64,000 bases of DNA from Amycolatopsis orientalis DSM 40040 = KCTC 9412 (GTDB taxonomy: Bacteria; Actinomycetota; Actinomycetes; Mycobacteriales; Pseudonocardiaceae): positions 372,001-436,000 of the forward strand of contig NZ_ASJB01000083.1 of the NCBI RefSeq assembly GCF_000478275.1. The letters are read 5' to 3'. Positions 62,477-64,000 of this stretch are shown piece by piece; positions within the stretch are counted from its first letter, which is position 1; every line of letters begins with the position of its first letter. The position numbers and the translations under genes are program-made. The notes under the pieces were generated by a model. That model made no database searches. It was not told the DNA's origin and saw only the letters and a program-made list of their open reading frames with translations.

Positions 62477-62638
62477 TTCGGTGTGGTCCTCCGGTATTGG
62501 GCGCCGCCGCACGCCTACTCAGCGCGGCGGCAGGACACGTCCTCGGCCAGGCTCGGTGCCCGCGACGGACGACCCACCCCGTGAAGGGTGCGGCCTCACC
62601 GTCCCGACCTTCAGGCGAGCGATCGGTGACCGCTCACC

Positions 62639-62663
62639 TGGCACTCGACGGCGTCGAGTGCCA
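62639..62663. promoter_or_regulatory. CIRCE-like operator 1
   Basis: TGGCACTC, nine bases, GAGTGCCA: HrcA-site pattern, slightly diverged from TTAGCACTC-N9-GAGTGCTAA. Confidence 0.85.
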
Positions 62664-62668
62664 ATGCC

Positions 62669-62698
62669 GTGTTTAGCACTCTCCGGGGGAGAGTGCAA
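62669..62698 (-). promoter_or_regulatory. CIRCE operator 2 overlapping the groEL promoter
   Basis: TTTAGCACTC, nine bases, GAGTGC at 62673-62696. On the minus strand, TTGCAC (-35), 17 bases and TAAACA (-10) overlap it, so HrcA binding would cover the promoter. Confidence 0.85.
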
Positions 62699-62722
62699 GA
62701 ACCGCAGGTCAGCGTGGTGGTG

Positions 62723-64000
62723 TCAGCTGCTCGGCTTGATGGAGATCGACGTCGGCGGAGCCTTCAACGACGACTGCGGGGACTGCGACTGCGAGCCGCC
62801 GGGGCCGACCGGGATGTTCGGCGCGGTGGTCTGCGGACCGTTGCCGGACCCCGAGTCACTGAAGACGAAGATCGCGGCGACGATCGCGCCGGCGACCACG
62901 AGGACGCCGACGATGATCCAGATCCACTTGGCGCCGCCGCTCTTCTTCTTGGGCTGGAAACCGCCCTGCTGCTGCGGCGGCGGGCCGTAACCCGGGGGCG
63001 GACCCTGCTGGAAGCCACCCTGCTGCTGGAACCCGCCCTGGTGCTGCGGCGGGCCGTAGCCGGGCGGCGGACCCTGCTGGAACCCGCCCTGCTGCGGGTA
63101 ACCACCCTGCTGGGGCGGCGGGCCGTAGCCGGGCGGCGGACCCTGTGGCCCCGGTCCCTGCTGGCTGTAGCCCGGCTGCTGTCCTCCGTACGGGTGCACG
63201 GGGCCCCCCTCTCCCTGTGGCGGCGTGTTCTGCCGTGCCTGGTGCGGTACCGCCTGCTGGACGGTCGCGGCCGCCGCCTGTCCGGGCGGACCCGGAGGCT
63301 CGTTCGAGCTCGCGAGCGGACCCAGGGCGCGCCTGGCGGCCGCGATCATCTCAACACAGTTCGGATAGCGATCGGCGGGATTCTTCGCCATTCCCTTCCG
63401 GATGACCTCGTCGATCGCGGCCGGCAGGCCGACGATCCGGGAGATGGCCGGGGGTTCGCCGTTCAGATGGCCCTTGATGACCGTCTGCACGTCGCCCTTG
63501 AAGGGCGGGCTGCCGGTCAGGCAGGCGTAGAGGACGCAGGTGAGCGCGTACTGGTCCGTGCGGCCGTCGAGCGGCTCGCCGCGCAGGTGCTCGGGAGCGG
63601 CGTAGGTCGGCGAGCCGAGGAAGTCGCCGCCGCGGGTCCGGTGGCCGGTGGCGCCGCGGCGGGTCAGGCCGAAGTCGGCGACATAGACGTGCTCGCGCGA
63701 GGTCTCCTTGCTGGTGACCAGGACGTTCGCCGGTTTGACATCGAGATGCACGAGACCCCGGTTGTGCAGGGTGTCGAGCGCGTCGGCGACCTGGTCGAGC
63801 ATGGTCAGCGAGCGCACGGGCGCGATCGGGCCGCCGGAGATCAGCCCGGCGAGGTCCCCGCCGTCGACCATCCGCATGGCGATGTAGAGCATGCCTTCGA
63901 GCTCGCCGAAGTCGTACAAGGGCACGACGTTGGCATGGTCGATCGCGGACGTGTTCCGCGCTTCGTCGACGAAGCGTTCGCGGAACTCGGCGTCGGCCCC
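62723..64000 (-). CDS. Serine/threonine protein kinase with extracellular tail (partial)
   Basis: 425 residues visible; the N-terminal part of the kinase (P-loop) is beyond the right edge. Visible: catalytic loop HLDVKPANVLV, DFGLTRRG, YAAPEHL. Residues ~215-345 form a Pro/Gln/Gly linker with repeats of GPPPGYGPP and QGGFQQ. One membrane span (WIWIIVGVLVVAGAIVAAIF) then a short Ser/Pro-rich extracellular tail. PknB-like topology. Same strand as groEL, 246 bases upstream of it. Confidence 0.92.
   Translation of the reverse strand, partial: GADAEFRERFVDEARNTSAIDHANVVPLYDFGELEGMLYIAMRMVDGGDLAGLISGGPIAPVRSLTMLDQVADALDTLHNRGLVHLDVKPANVLVTSKETSREHVYVADFGLTRRGATGHRTRGGDFLGSPTYAAPEHLRGEPLDGRTDQYALTCVLYACLTGSPPFKGDVQTVIKGHLNGEPPAISRIVGLPAAIDEVIRKGMAKNPADRYPNCVEMIAAARRALGPLASSNEPPGPPGQAAAATVQQAVPHQARQNTPPQGEGGPVHPYGGQQPGYSQQGPGPQGPPPGYGPPPQQGGYPQQGGFQQGPPPGYGPPQHQGGFQQQGGFQQGPPPGYGPPPQQQGGFQPKKKSGGAKWIWIIVGVLVVAGAIVAAIFVFSDSGSGNGPQTTAPNIPVGPGGSQSQSPQSSLKAPPTSISIKPSS

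Overview
The window is high-GC chromosomal DNA from an actinomycete. The gene content, wording of the proteins and heavy use of GTG/TTG starts point to the Pseudonocardiaceae, most likely Amycolatopsis or a close relative (an inference; no 16S rRNA gene is present). From memory, much of the left part follows the gene order around Mycobacterium tuberculosis Rv0861c-Rv0883c: cold-shock protein, YccF protein, moaA2/moaD2, rpfA, moaE2/mog/moaC2, the helicase-associated protein and the XPB helicase.

Layout. 1-7.4 kb: sacsin-like ATPase (cut by the window edge), DUF3027, glutamine cyclotransferase lipoprotein, MFS transporter, DUF2771 lipoprotein, cold-shock protein. 7.3-13.9 kb: HAD phosphatase, TetR plus R2-like ligand-binding oxidase, HAF-repeat secreted protein, acyl-CoA synthetase, PhzF and YccF. 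13.9-18.7 kb: a molybdate operon (HTH-Mop regulator, modA, modB, modC) continuing into a HAD-IIA phosphatase and an ApaH-like phosphatase. 18.7-24.4 kb: MarR, moaA, moaD, a secreted PLC-like enzyme, an Rpf resuscitation factor behind a CRP/GlxR site and a probable c-di-AMP (ydaO) riboswitch, then moaE-mog-moaC. Molybdate uptake and molybdopterin synthesis therefore lie together. 24.4-30.1 kb: S33 peptidase, malic enzyme, helicase-associated protein.

30.1-50.0 kb is an accessory block lying between two genes (helicase-associated protein and XPB helicase) that are neighbours in mycobacteria. It holds a small lower-GC two-gene insertion, an incomplete conservon (roadblock and DUF742), a complete conservon (NIT-domain histidine kinase, roadblock, DUF742, GTPase), a nitrate/sulfonate/taurine-type ABC transporter with two paralogous binding lipoproteins, a benzoylformate decarboxylase-like enzyme, CutC, a second NIT-domain kinase and an orphan binding lipoprotein. 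Twice a NIT-domain kinase is divergent from a binding lipoprotein, suggesting lipoprotein-coupled signalling.

50.1-64 kb: XPB helicase, a DUF4253 gene with a two-component DNA-damage promoter (PafBC-type plus two LexA boxes), DUF72, an AfsR/SARP regulator, menC, M23 peptidase, a secreted cyclohexadienyl dehydratase (PheC-like), PspC, groEL with two CIRCE operators, and a serine/threonine kinase cut by the right edge.

A striking genome-level feature is at least fifteen long, nearly perfect palindromes in the gaps between genes. They fall into several recurring families. One copy sits between modA and modB, one supplies the menC stop codon, and one is split by the two-gene insertion at 30.2-30.9 kb. 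No tRNA, rRNA, CRISPR array or transposase gene was seen.
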